A DNA stretch of 64,000 nt from Halomonas sp. CH40 (lineage in GTDB: Bacteria; Pseudomonadota; Gammaproteobacteria; Pseudomonadales; Halomonadaceae). How positions within the stretch are numbered: the first letter of the stretch is position 1; the number at the start of each line of letters is the position of its first letter. Of the stretch, positions 38,762 to 47,600 are shown piece by piece. Made by a program: the position numbers and the translations under genes. A model generated the notes under the pieces. The model was not told where the DNA came from. It made no database searches and saw only the letters and a program-made list of their open reading frames with translations. The stretch covers positions 3,038,001 to 3,102,000 of the forward strand of contig CP112982.1 in NCBI GenBank assembly GCA_041875495.1. The letters run 5' to 3'.

Positions 38762-40903
38762 TTACCTGCTGACAGGAAAGGTCTCAGTGTAACCCAAGGC
38801 ATCCAGCTCACGTTTCAGCTCCGCAATACTGTTATTGGTACCTGCCTGAACACGGTATAAACCACCACCTTCGAGGACGCGAACAGGACCACCAAGATTA
38901 TTCTGCAAACGTTTTTGCAATTCAGTGGCGGATGCCTGCTTGCTTAAAGCAGCCACCTGCAGATAAACACTCGCAGCAGGCTGTGAACTGTCACTCACAT
39001 GAGTATTTCTTGGAGCGGAAGTGGGCGATGCAGCGACAGCCTGACCGCCCTGTAAAGCAGTTACTTCTTGAATGGTTTCCAGGGTTATTTCAACACGCCT
39101 GTTTAAACGACGTCCCTCAACGGTTTCATTAGTAGCGGTAGGTTTACGAGAACCAAATCCTTCAGTTTGGATCAGCGCACGGCTAACCCCTTCACTAGAC
39201 AGGAAGTTTGCTACGCTTGCAGCACGGCGGCGTGAAAGTGGTTCGTTAATCGCATCATTACCTGTTATATCCGCATGACCAGCAATATATATACGAGCTA
39301 GATCGGACCGTTCACGGATACTGTCAGCCAAGCGCATCAACTCCTTACGAGCCTCTGCGCTGAGTTTAGCGCTGTTTATCTCAAACAATGTATCGGCGGA
39401 TAAAATAATATCAGGCGCTCTTGTCGGTGCTCCTCGCTCACCAATCAAGTCACTTAAGGAAAGACTTGCAGGTGATTCAGTAGGGCATACTGACTCAGGA
39501 TCAATCTTGACGCCTTGACTGTTCAATTCAGCGAGGCTTGGGATATCAGTATTGGCCACTTCGAGCGTTTGTAACAACTGCCCCATGGATGCCAGGGTTC
39601 TTACATTGGCAATCACCACATCGTACTTAGCATTGACATAAGCACGGCTCGCTTCAAAGTATTCATTTTCACTATCAAGTACATCCAACAATGTACGCAT
39701 GCCGATATCAAACTGCTGCTGATAGGCGCCACGGACACGCTCAATGGACTGACGATGCTGTTCGATATATTCCATCTGCTCGCGCAGGCGCTGAGTATCG
39801 TTGTAGGCAATCTGGGTCGTTTGGCGCACGTTGCGGCAGATCAGCTCGCGGTCATACACCGCCTCGCCGACCCGCTCACTGGCTGCGCGGAAAGAAGCCA
39901 GATCAGAGCCACCGCGGAACAAATTAACGCTGGCAACCAACTCAACACTTTGCTCATCGCGACGACCTGAAAGGCCCGTATCACTGCTGTTATTTGTTCC
40001 GGCACGGCCAACCAGATCGACCCGTGGTTGGAACCCAGAACGAGTACCGTCACGTTGGGCTCGAACAGATTGAATATTCTGAATAGCGGCATGAAACTCA
40101 GGGTTACCTTCAAATGCCATGTTAACGGCTTCAACAACCGATGCAGGCAGATCGCGGTCAAGTTCAGGAAACGGCGCAAGGCTTTGTGCGGGCAAGGTTC
40201 CGACTATACGTTTGTAACGCGCAGAAACATCATGAAGGTTTGAGGCTTCTGTCAACAGATTGGATTCCGCCAGTGACAGTCTGCCGGAGATCTGTTCAAG
40301 ATCTACGCCACGCCCAGTCCCCGAAGCGGCTCTTTCTTCCATTTTGTTGTAAATTTGCTGATGCTCTGCATAGTTTGCACGAGCAAGACTCACAAGCTCA
40401 CGATAGCGCTGGACATCAGCGTAGGCTCTGGCCGCTTCAAGAGATACCTGCTCGCTGGCATTGAGCAACTCGTAATAACGCACTAGCCGAGCACTGTTCA
40501 GGCGCTCAACCTCGTTAGCGGTCGCAAAACCATCAAATACCATCTGGTTAAGCTCAATCTGTGCGAAGTCCGTATCAAAACTGCCGCGGCCATCGTCTTC
40601 AAGGCTTTCACGACCAACACCCGCTGTCGCATCGATTGATGGCAAATAGTTACCGCGCGCTTCATCAGTATCATACCCTGCCGCTGCAAACGCCTGGAAG
40701 GCTGCTTTGACTTCAGGGTTTTGCATAATCGTCTGTTGTATCACTGACGGAAGAGTGGTGGGTAAAGGGGATGCCACATCAGCCGAAGACGACTGCGCAA
40801 AAACCTCTGCTACCGATAGAGGCATCAATGCGGCTCCGAATGAACACAGTAAAATTCTGCGCATCGATGCCTTACCTGCCGTAAATTTTGAGCTTGCCTT
40901 CAT
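38762..40903 (-). CDS. lapE: Outer-membrane factor fused to OmpA and SPOR domains (TolC/LapE-like)
   Basis: The 713-residue protein has a signal peptide (cut near SVAEVFAQ), two TolC outer-membrane efflux repeats (about 70-460), then an OmpA-type peptidoglycan-binding domain (~500-615; FEINSAKLSAEARKELMRLA, GHADITGN, LSRRRAASVANFL). A C-terminal SPOR domain (~645-713; VYLQVAALSKQASATELQKR) completes it. Ordinary LapE is only the TolC part, at around 450 residues. The two extra domains should tether the export channel to peptidoglycan, and SPOR domains bind glycan strands lacking stem peptides. I chose the ATG at 40903, with AAGGG seven bases upstream, over a GTG 17 codons earlier. It is the first gene of the secretion operon. 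Confidence 0.93.
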   Translation of the reverse strand: MKASSKFTAGKASMRRILLCSFGAALMPLSVAEVFAQSSSADVASPLPTTLPSVIQQTIMQNPEVKAAFQAFAAAGYDTDEARGNYLPSIDATAGVGRESLEDDGRGSFDTDFAQIELNQMVFDGFATANEVERLNSARLVRYYELLNASEQVSLEAARAYADVQRYRELVSLARANYAEHQQIYNKMEERAASGTGRGVDLEQISGRLSLAESNLLTEASNLHDVSARYKRIVGTLPAQSLAPFPELDRDLPASVVEAVNMAFEGNPEFHAAIQNIQSVRAQRDGTRSGFQPRVDLVGRAGTNNSSDTGLSGRRDEQSVELVASVNLFRGGSDLASFRAASERVGEAVYDRELICRNVRQTTQIAYNDTQRLREQMEYIEQHRQSIERVRGAYQQQFDIGMRTLLDVLDSENEYFEASRAYVNAKYDVVIANVRTLASMGQLLQTLEVANTDIPSLAELNSQGVKIDPESVCPTESPASLSLSDLIGERGAPTRAPDIILSADTLFEINSAKLSAEARKELMRLADSIRERSDLARIYIAGHADITGNDAINEPLSRRRAASVANFLSSEGVSRALIQTEGFGSRKPTATNETVEGRRLNRRVEITLETIQEVTALQGGQAVAASPTSAPRNTHVSDSSQPAASVYLQVAALSKQASATELQKRLQNNLGGPVRVLEGGGLYRVQAGTNNSIAELKRELDALGYTETFPVSR

Positions 40904-41421
40904 TATTAATCCCTTGTATGTCAGCCGTCCGAACCACTGCAGCAAAGCCTTCACGTAAAATTCAATAACATGTTGATTTATAACATATTAATTGATTTTA
41001 TTAGATTTTTCGTTTCAAGACACAACGAGCTATCAAGCCGCATCAAGCGCCCAGTGAAAACACCTTAAGCTACTTAAAGCATTTTTAAATAAATCATATG
41101 AAATATTTAGAAAACAAAATACACACTGTTACTTTTTCAATGTAGCCAACTTTTTCCCTGCGTGCAAAAAAATACTCAAAAAATCTTTATTTAACATTAT
41201 TTTACCAAAAAGATAACTATGCCCCTTTAGCGCACTTCCGCACACAAACCTTCTGTCGCCAGTAAGGCCCTGTGTATCTCAAAATTAGGCGCACTTTCTC
41301 CCCGTGTCTGACGCTTTCAAAATTGTTATGAGGTTGGGCATCGAGACTCGCTCGAACTAAGGAAGTCGTTGGCTTTCATTATCTGCTAAACTAAATGTAA
41401 ATTATTATTTCGGTGAAATTT
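40904..41421. other. AT-rich intergenic region between divergent lapE and lapG
   Basis: This 518-bp stretch contains no gene I can support and is far richer in A+T than its neighbours. It must carry the promoters of the lapE-lapB-lapC-regulator operon and of lapG-lapD. I could not assign a convincing -35/-10 pair. The conserved block seen in front of both adhesin genes is absent here. Confidence 0.5.
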
Positions 41422-42135
41422 ATGGCGCAACGGGCTCCTGTTCGCCCTCCACAGCCCTTTTCTATTTCCCGGCGCCAATTTCTGACGGCGATCGGCGTAG
41501 TAGTGGCCGCTGGTGCACTAAGCTACTTCCCTTCTTCAGCGAATGCCTTCAATCCTCAACGTCTGCGCAACAGCATGAACCGCCTTTATGGCGCTCGTGG
41601 TTTACAAACGCTGGAAGAATGGTTTGCCCTGCTTGACCGTTTGCGGGGAGCCAACGTGGCCACGCAGCTGCGCGATGTGAATGGCTTTTTCAACCGCCGC
41701 GTCTTGTGGCGTGATGATATCCAGATATGGGGGCAGGAAGATTACTGGGCCACTCCCCTGGAAACCATGGGCAAGGGTGAGGGGGACTGCGAAGATTACT
41801 CGATTGCCAAGTACATCACCCTTAAAGAACTGGGCGTGCCCGGCGACAAATTGCGCATGATCTATGTACGTGCGCGGATTGGTCGTTCACAGATCACCCA
41901 GGCGCACATGGTGCTCGGGTTTTATCAGACGCCCGCCTCGGAGCCGCTAGTGCTTGATAATCTGGTTGCCTCCATTCAGCCCGCTTCGCGACGTGATGAC
42001 CTTGACCCTGTGTTCAGTTTTAACAGCAGTGGCCTATGGGCCGGTAACAGCAATAGCTCGCGCGCTGACCCCATGGCGCGTCTATCCCGTTGGCGTAGTG
42101 TAGTCTCACGCATGCAGGAGCAGGGCTTTGTATAA
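41422..42135 (+). CDS. lapG: Periplasmic cysteine protease LapG (BTLCP family)
   Basis: The 237-residue transglutaminase-like protease cleaves the N-terminal module of LapA and so releases the adhesin from the cell. The triad is Cys123 (GEGDCEDYSIAKY), His162 (QAHMVLGF) and Asp179 (LVLDNL). The acidic residues around the Cys (DCED) match the calcium-binding residues known from LapG structures. The N-terminus contains SRRQFLT at 16-22 followed by a hydrophobic stretch and SANA, that is a twin-arginine-type signal peptide. The ATG at 41422 is preceded by GGTGA; a GTG three codons earlier is possible. lapD follows on the same strand. Confidence 0.94.
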   Translation: MAQRAPVRPPQPFSISRRQFLTAIGVVVAAGALSYFPSSANAFNPQRLRNSMNRLYGARGLQTLEEWFALLDRLRGANVATQLRDVNGFFNRRVLWRDDIQIWGQEDYWATPLETMGKGEGDCEDYSIAKYITLKELGVPGDKLRMIYVRARIGRSQITQAHMVLGFYQTPASEPLVLDNLVASIQPASRRDDLDPVFSFNSSGLWAGNSNSSRADPMARLSRWRSVVSRMQEQGFV

Positions 42136-42238
42136 AACAGCTTTCGGACGGAGCCTTACATCTCCATCACGTTCAGACAGTACACCATCTATCCGCCACC
42201 AACGTTTATAGGCCAGATGTCATGAAGAGGATGTGCCC

Positions 42239-44134
42239 ATGTCGTTAATCAAACAACTCTGGCTCACTGTGATTGCCATACTTCTACTGGCGTTTATAGG
42301 CAGCCTGACGATCAGCATTACCAGCAGCCGTCACTACATCGAACAGGAAGTGCAAATCAAGAACGCGGACAACGCCAACGCACTGGCACTTTCAATGACC
42401 CAGCTGGAAAAGGACGACGTCAGCATGGAACTGCTGGTAGCCGCACAGTTTGATACCGGCCACTACCGCCGGATTGAATTGCGCTCACCCCAAGGGGAAA
42501 TCCTCCATCTGCGTGAGGCCGAAGAACATATCGACGATGTACCCCAGTGGTTTATCAATCTGGCCAGCTTTGAGGTTTCGCCCGGCCAAGCCGTGGTGCA
42601 GGATGGCTGGAGCCAGTACGGCACCCTGACGCTGGAAAGCCAGCACAGCTTTGCTTACCGTACCCTATGGCGCAGCAGCCTGGAAATGACCGGCTGGTTC
42701 GCGCTGGCCGGTGTGGTCAGCTTCTTGTTGGCCTGGTGGATTGTTCGTACCATCCGCAAACCGCTGGTCGACGTCATTCAGCAGGCTAAAAGTATCAGCG
42801 CCCGGCGCTTTACCACCACGGAAGAGCCCTACACTCTGGAACTTCGCGAGGTAGTCCGCGCGATGAATACCCTCTCTGGCGCGGTGCATGAGATGCTCAG
42901 CGAGGAAACCAGCAAGCTGGATGTTCTGCGCCGCCGCTTGCAGGAAGACCCCACCACCAAGGCGTTGACCCGAGAATCCTTACTTGAACGCCTTAAGCGT
43001 AACCTGGAAAGCAACTCCCATCGTGCCAGTGGCGCTTTGGCTCTGGTACGCGTTGAGCAGCTTGCAGAGCTTAACGAAACACTCGGGCGGCGCGGTGCGG
43101 ATTCGCTGCTAACCTCTCTCGTTCAACATCTGCGTGAGGTAGGCGAACACTACGGTGATGCCGATGTTGGGCGCCTGAATGGCAGTGATTTCATGTTGAT
43201 CATTCCGTCAGCGACTGATCTGGAAAGTGTCGCTCAGGCGCTGAGTACTCACCTAAACAGCCTGAAAGCGAGCATTAACGACGATATTGTGCTGGCCTCT
43301 GTGCTGGTGGACTACCAGGAAGGCGATACGCTATCGCAGCGCCTTGCTGCCTTGGATAGCACTCTGGCTGCCGCTGAAGCCAGAACAGACTGCCTGACCA
43401 TGATCAACCAGGGTGAACAGCGTCATGCTCTCTGCACTACTCAAGAAGAATGGCGTGAAGCCATTGATCAAGCGATGGCAAAAGGTGTTCAGCTAGCCTC
43501 TTACCCAGTGCGTGACCGTAAAGGGGGCCTGATTCATTATGAGGCACCTTCACGCTTATATATGCAGGGCAGTTGGCGCAATGCAGGTGTCTTTATGCCT
43601 TGGGTACATCGCTTGCAGCGCGATGATGCTCTGGATATGGCCGTCCTTGAAGCCGCGCTGACGCATATCAGCAAGCATCACCAGCCCGTGGGCATCAATG
43701 TATCAGCGCGTTCCCTACGCGATGTTCACTTCATCAAACACCTCACCCAACGGTTACGCCAGGCAGGGAGGGCCACTCAGTGGTTGTGGATGGAACTACC
43801 TGAGCACGTGGCCATTCATGACCTGGCCAGTTTCCGCCTGCTATGTCGTGAGCTTCAGCCGCTGGGGGTCAAGGTCGGCCTGGAACATGTGGGCAGCGAG
43901 TTCAACAAGCTCGCCGACCTGCACGATCTAGGCCTGAGCTTCCTCAAATTTGATGCTTCCTTGGTTAGCGGCATAGAAAACTCGACCGACCAGCAAACTA
44001 TCTTGCGCGGCATGGCCACCCTCGCCCACTCGCTTGGCATTCTGGCAATTGCTGAAGGTGTGAAACATGAATCTGAAGCCGAAGCGCTGTTTGACCTCGG
44101 CCTGGACGGCATTACCGGCCCAGGGGTGAAGTAA
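42239..44134 (+). CDS. lapD: c-di-GMP receptor LapD (degenerate GGDEF-EAL)
   Basis: The 631-residue inner-membrane protein binds c-di-GMP in the cytoplasm and then captures LapG in the periplasm. It has a transmembrane helix (~5-27), a periplasmic LapD/MoxY domain (~28-150), a second helix (~150-172), HAMP, and a GGDEF-like domain with GRLNGSDF in place of the active motif (~310). An EAL-like domain lacks the catalytic signature (YEAPSRLY near 434). Loss of both active sites is typical of LapD and indicates a receptor, not an enzyme. I chose the ATG at 42239, with AGAGG at suitable distance, over a GTG two codons earlier. It ends at a GC-rich hairpin. Confidence 0.94.
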   Translation: MSLIKQLWLTVIAILLLAFIGSLTISITSSRHYIEQEVQIKNADNANALALSMTQLEKDDVSMELLVAAQFDTGHYRRIELRSPQGEILHLREAEEHIDDVPQWFINLASFEVSPGQAVVQDGWSQYGTLTLESQHSFAYRTLWRSSLEMTGWFALAGVVSFLLAWWIVRTIRKPLVDVIQQAKSISARRFTTTEEPYTLELREVVRAMNTLSGAVHEMLSEETSKLDVLRRRLQEDPTTKALTRESLLERLKRNLESNSHRASGALALVRVEQLAELNETLGRRGADSLLTSLVQHLREVGEHYGDADVGRLNGSDFMLIIPSATDLESVAQALSTHLNSLKASINDDIVLASVLVDYQEGDTLSQRLAALDSTLAAAEARTDCLTMINQGEQRHALCTTQEEWREAIDQAMAKGVQLASYPVRDRKGGLIHYEAPSRLYMQGSWRNAGVFMPWVHRLQRDDALDMAVLEAALTHISKHHQPVGINVSARSLRDVHFIKHLTQRLRQAGRATQWLWMELPEHVAIHDLASFRLLCRELQPLGVKVGLEHVGSEFNKLADLHDLGLSFLKFDASLVSGIENSTDQQTILRGMATLAHSLGILAIAEGVKHESEAEALFDLGLDGITGPGVK

Positions 44135-44163
44135 GCCGTAACACCTGTTATGAAACCGTCCTG

Positions 44164-44187
44164 ACGCCCGCCTTCTTGGCGGGCGTT
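44164..44187 (+). terminator. Hairpin terminator after lapD
   Basis: ACGCCCGCC (44164-44172) pairs perfectly with GGCGGGCGT (44178-44186) around TTCTT. The following TTGATATT is only a weak T-tract, so efficiency is uncertain. Confidence 0.65.
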
Positions 44188-44201
44188 GATATTAAGTATG
44201 C

Positions 44202-44525
44202 CTAGATCACATCACCGTCATCATCATCCATCAGGCCAACATCGTTCACCCGCTTACGCAATGTCTGGCGATCCAGCAGCTTTTCCTGAGCTTTTTCCGG
44301 CAGATCAGTAAAACGCAAAATCCCCTTGTCCATCAGCAAGGTAATCACGTCTTCGAGTACCCGCACAAATTCCATATCAGATTCACGCAGCCTTGCCGCT
44401 TCGTCCTCAGCCGCAAAAAATGCCACCAGCTCCGCCGAGCCGGGCGTCAGGTACTCCTTGCAGTCAGGCGATGGCTCCTTGCACACCTGAACAATGCTGC
44501 CCTCTTTATTACGTTTTACGTACAT
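44202..44525 (-). CDS. Conserved hypothetical protein, about 107 residues
   Basis: The protein begins MYVKRNKEGSIVQVCKE and has a middle helix (DMEFVRVLEDVITLLMDKG). It ends ILRFTDLPEKAQEKLLDRQ followed by a very acidic tail (DDDDGDVI). Similar small proteins occur in pseudomonads and halomonads and are often labelled 'tryptophan synthase subunit beta-like', but nothing here resembles TrpB and I do not accept that name. AGGAG lies seven bases before the ATG at 44525; the six-codon extension lacks support. It lies between the giant lapA gene, same strand, and lapD. Function unknown. Confidence 0.75.
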   Translation of the reverse strand: MYVKRNKEGSIVQVCKEPSPDCKEYLTPGSAELVAFFAAEDEAARLRESDMEFVRVLEDVITLLMDKGILRFTDLPEKAQEKLLDRQTLRKRVNDVGLMDDDDGDVI

Positions 44526-44603
44526 CCCAAGGCTCCTTGACACATTTATTCATTATCTTAAAGGCTTTGATGGCACAACGCTGCCTGTTCTTTGGGTGAA
44601 GAA

Positions 44604-44640
44604 CAAAAACCCCGCCGGGCAAGCCAAGCGGGGCGGGGTT
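44604..44640 (-). terminator. Rho-independent terminator of the giant lapA gene
   Basis: On the minus strand AACCCCGCC (44632-44640) pairs with GGCGGGGTT (44608-44616) and runs into TTTTTG. It lies 16 bases after the lapA stop codon. Confidence 0.92.
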
Positions 44641-44656
44641 AGCTTATAACGTCAGT

Positions 44657-47600
44657 TTAATCGATATCCAACTGACCTTTATCTATCAGCTTGGTGATCA
44701 AGTCCTGAGTATCTCCAGCAGTGACACCAAAATCATTGAACGACTTGCCTTCAAGCGTCACTTTCTGGTCAGCGCCTACGCCATCACTACCATTCAACTG
44801 TCCAGTTGAACTGATATGCAATACCAAGTCGCTTCCGTCCTGTTCGGCAAAGATATGGCTGTCAATATTGCCTTGATCCTCTCCATCAAGAAGTTCAGCG
44901 AGATCCAGTCGGTCAGCATCAGCATCCGTGCCAAACTCTCCTTGCTGGAAGTCCTTAACGATATCGTTGGCCGGGTTGGCGTCGGTACCTTCATCTCCCA
45001 AATTCCAGATAAAGGTATCTGCTCCCGCACCGCCAAAGAGGATGTCGTCTCCTGCACCGCCAGTTATATCATCGTCACTAGCACCACCGACCAGAATGTC
45101 ATTACCTTCCCATCCACCTAAGGTGTTATTACCACCTTCTGAGCGGTTGGAGTCAACTAGATCTTCCAGATTATTACGAACATAATCTTTGATTTGTGAT
45201 TCGCTCGGAGTATCACCGTTATTGACTGCCCAGGTGAGATATTCAATCAGACCAAGATACCCAAGGCCATCATGATCACCAGCATTAAAGACCTCATTAT
45301 TGCCATTCGTCCATTCCAGATGATCACTGTTGACCGTATCCCCAAAGAGAATATCGTCGCCATCACCGCCGATCAGAGTGTCATCACCCAAAGCGGCAAG
45401 CTCTTCACTTCGAGAGCCACCTTCTAGCGCCGCAGCCAGATCAGTTGCCGTGTTAACGATATTGACTTCACCGACAGGTCCAGAAACGATGAGGTTTCCG
45501 AAGGACTCAGTACCTGTGCCATCGCTATCAGTGTTATCAAAGAACCTTAGGTAGTCTTCCGTTACTCCGGCGCCAACCCCAATAGCATTTACTCCACTCA
45601 GTGCTGACAGTGATGTAAAGCTATTAACAGAAGCATCAAATACATCATAATTAGTTGAGCTGCCAGGCCCTTGGACTGAACCAGACGAATCGAAGTAATA
45701 AGTTGGATCACCGTCCGTCAAGAAATAAGACACGTTCTTGAAGCCAGAAGCGTTAGGTTCGTCATTCTGTTGATTAAACCACTCAGACGCTTCCTTAAAG
45801 CCTGCCATATAGTTGGTACCGCCATTTGCATCAAGCCCATCAATTGCATCAATAAGATTCTGTACATTGTCAGCGTTGAGATTGTTGATTATGATCTCAT
45901 TCTCTGTATCTACAACTCTGGCAAAGGGCACCAACTGCACATTGATATTTCCGTCATGATCTTTCAATTGGTTAGCCAAGTTCTCCAATGCTTGTTTGGC
46001 AAGAGCAATACGGCTTAAATTATCTGTACCCGACGCATTATCCATACTACCCGAAGTATCTACAATAATAGAGATATTGTAATTCTGCCCCGGCTCAATA
46101 ATCGTGACCTTGCCACCCAGGTCGCCAATGATAACGTCGTTACCTGCATCCCCAGTCAACTGGTTATTCGAGTTATTACCCACCAACAAGGCCGAAGGCT
46201 CTGGTGTATCCACATCCAGACTTCCAGACGCTGTATCACCATCGTCGTCAACACCTACCAAATCCAACTCGACGCCATTAGCAACAGCAAAGTCAATGCC
46301 GCCGTAGCTGTAGTTATCCAAGTTAAAGGTACCGGTTCCTGACGCACCCTCCACCTCAACCGCTTGGAAAGGCGTTGCCGAATCAATCTCAAACGTCCAC
46401 CCATCTTGCATACCGTCAATACTGATTTCACCTGATGAATTCGCATTGACGGATAATCCATTCGTACCAGGAGTGACAACATCACCACTACTATTCGAAA
46501 CGATGATATTGGCACTAGTCAATCCTACCAGGTTACCGGCTCCAATTAGATTACCCTCTCCACCGTCCGAGAAAGCAGTAACGTCTTTATAGGCTCGTAT
46601 AGTCAGATTGGCAGTATTGCTGCCCCCGGTTGAAGTACTGACCTGCTGTGAGAACTGGGTCGCCGAGACATTACGAATCCAAGCGGCATCGTCGACATTC
46701 AATGTTAACTCATCTACAAAATTGAAACGTGCCAACTCACCTTGCTTGAAGCTTTGTGCATCGGATATACCCAAGCCCCGGCTTGAACTGGTGTTCAAAG
46801 TATCGCCATTTTCCGTTGAAATCAGCGTACCTTCTGACGCACCTACATTCGTTGAATCCAGAGCGTACAAGGGTTCATTGCCTCCACTGAAGCCAACCAA
46901 ATTAAACCCAAATGTATCTTGAGTGTAGATATCACCCACATTAGAAACGGAATAGGTGTCATTAGCCGGATCCAAGGTGATTTTGAAGCCAACCTTACCG
47001 CTGCTATTTTCAGCGACCAGCACATCAGAGCGACCGTCACTTGTCGAATCTTCAAGACGATAGGTTAACTTCTCTCCATTGAGGTAAAGCTGGTTATTGC
47101 TTTTATCAGTAACATTAGATCCATCTGTAACGGTAAAAGCCACGGCACCAACACCATCAGCCCCTGCCACTGCTGAAAAGTTGATATGGCCGGTAAAACC
47201 ATTCTCAAGACGAGCTGCATCGGGGGTGAAATCGAGGGGGGTGTCATCAATGACTTCCAGGTTCACCATCCCGGTCGCCCCGCGTCCGTCCACATCAGTG
47301 GCTACCACGTTGATGGATCCCAGATTGAGCTCAGTCGCCAGATCGTCACCGAACTCATGCGGCACCGTATCCGACAGCACCATCTCGACGGTGACCGTGC
47401 CTGCTGACGCGTCGACATTCGTCAGATTCAGTGTCACAGCCACTGTACCGTCAACACTACCGGTAATCTGAGTATCGCTGGCGCGGGACCAGGTGATCTC
47501 CTCGTCTGCATTCACCGTATCGCTATCACTTACCAGGGTATTCAGATTGGTGCCAAACACGATGCTGGTGAAGGCATCCGAACCAGCTGTGAAAGCCAGG

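Noticed and set aside
44202..44525. Tryptophan synthase beta-like annotation
   Set aside because: The 107-residue protein has no pyridoxal-phosphate lysine motif or any TrpB feature.
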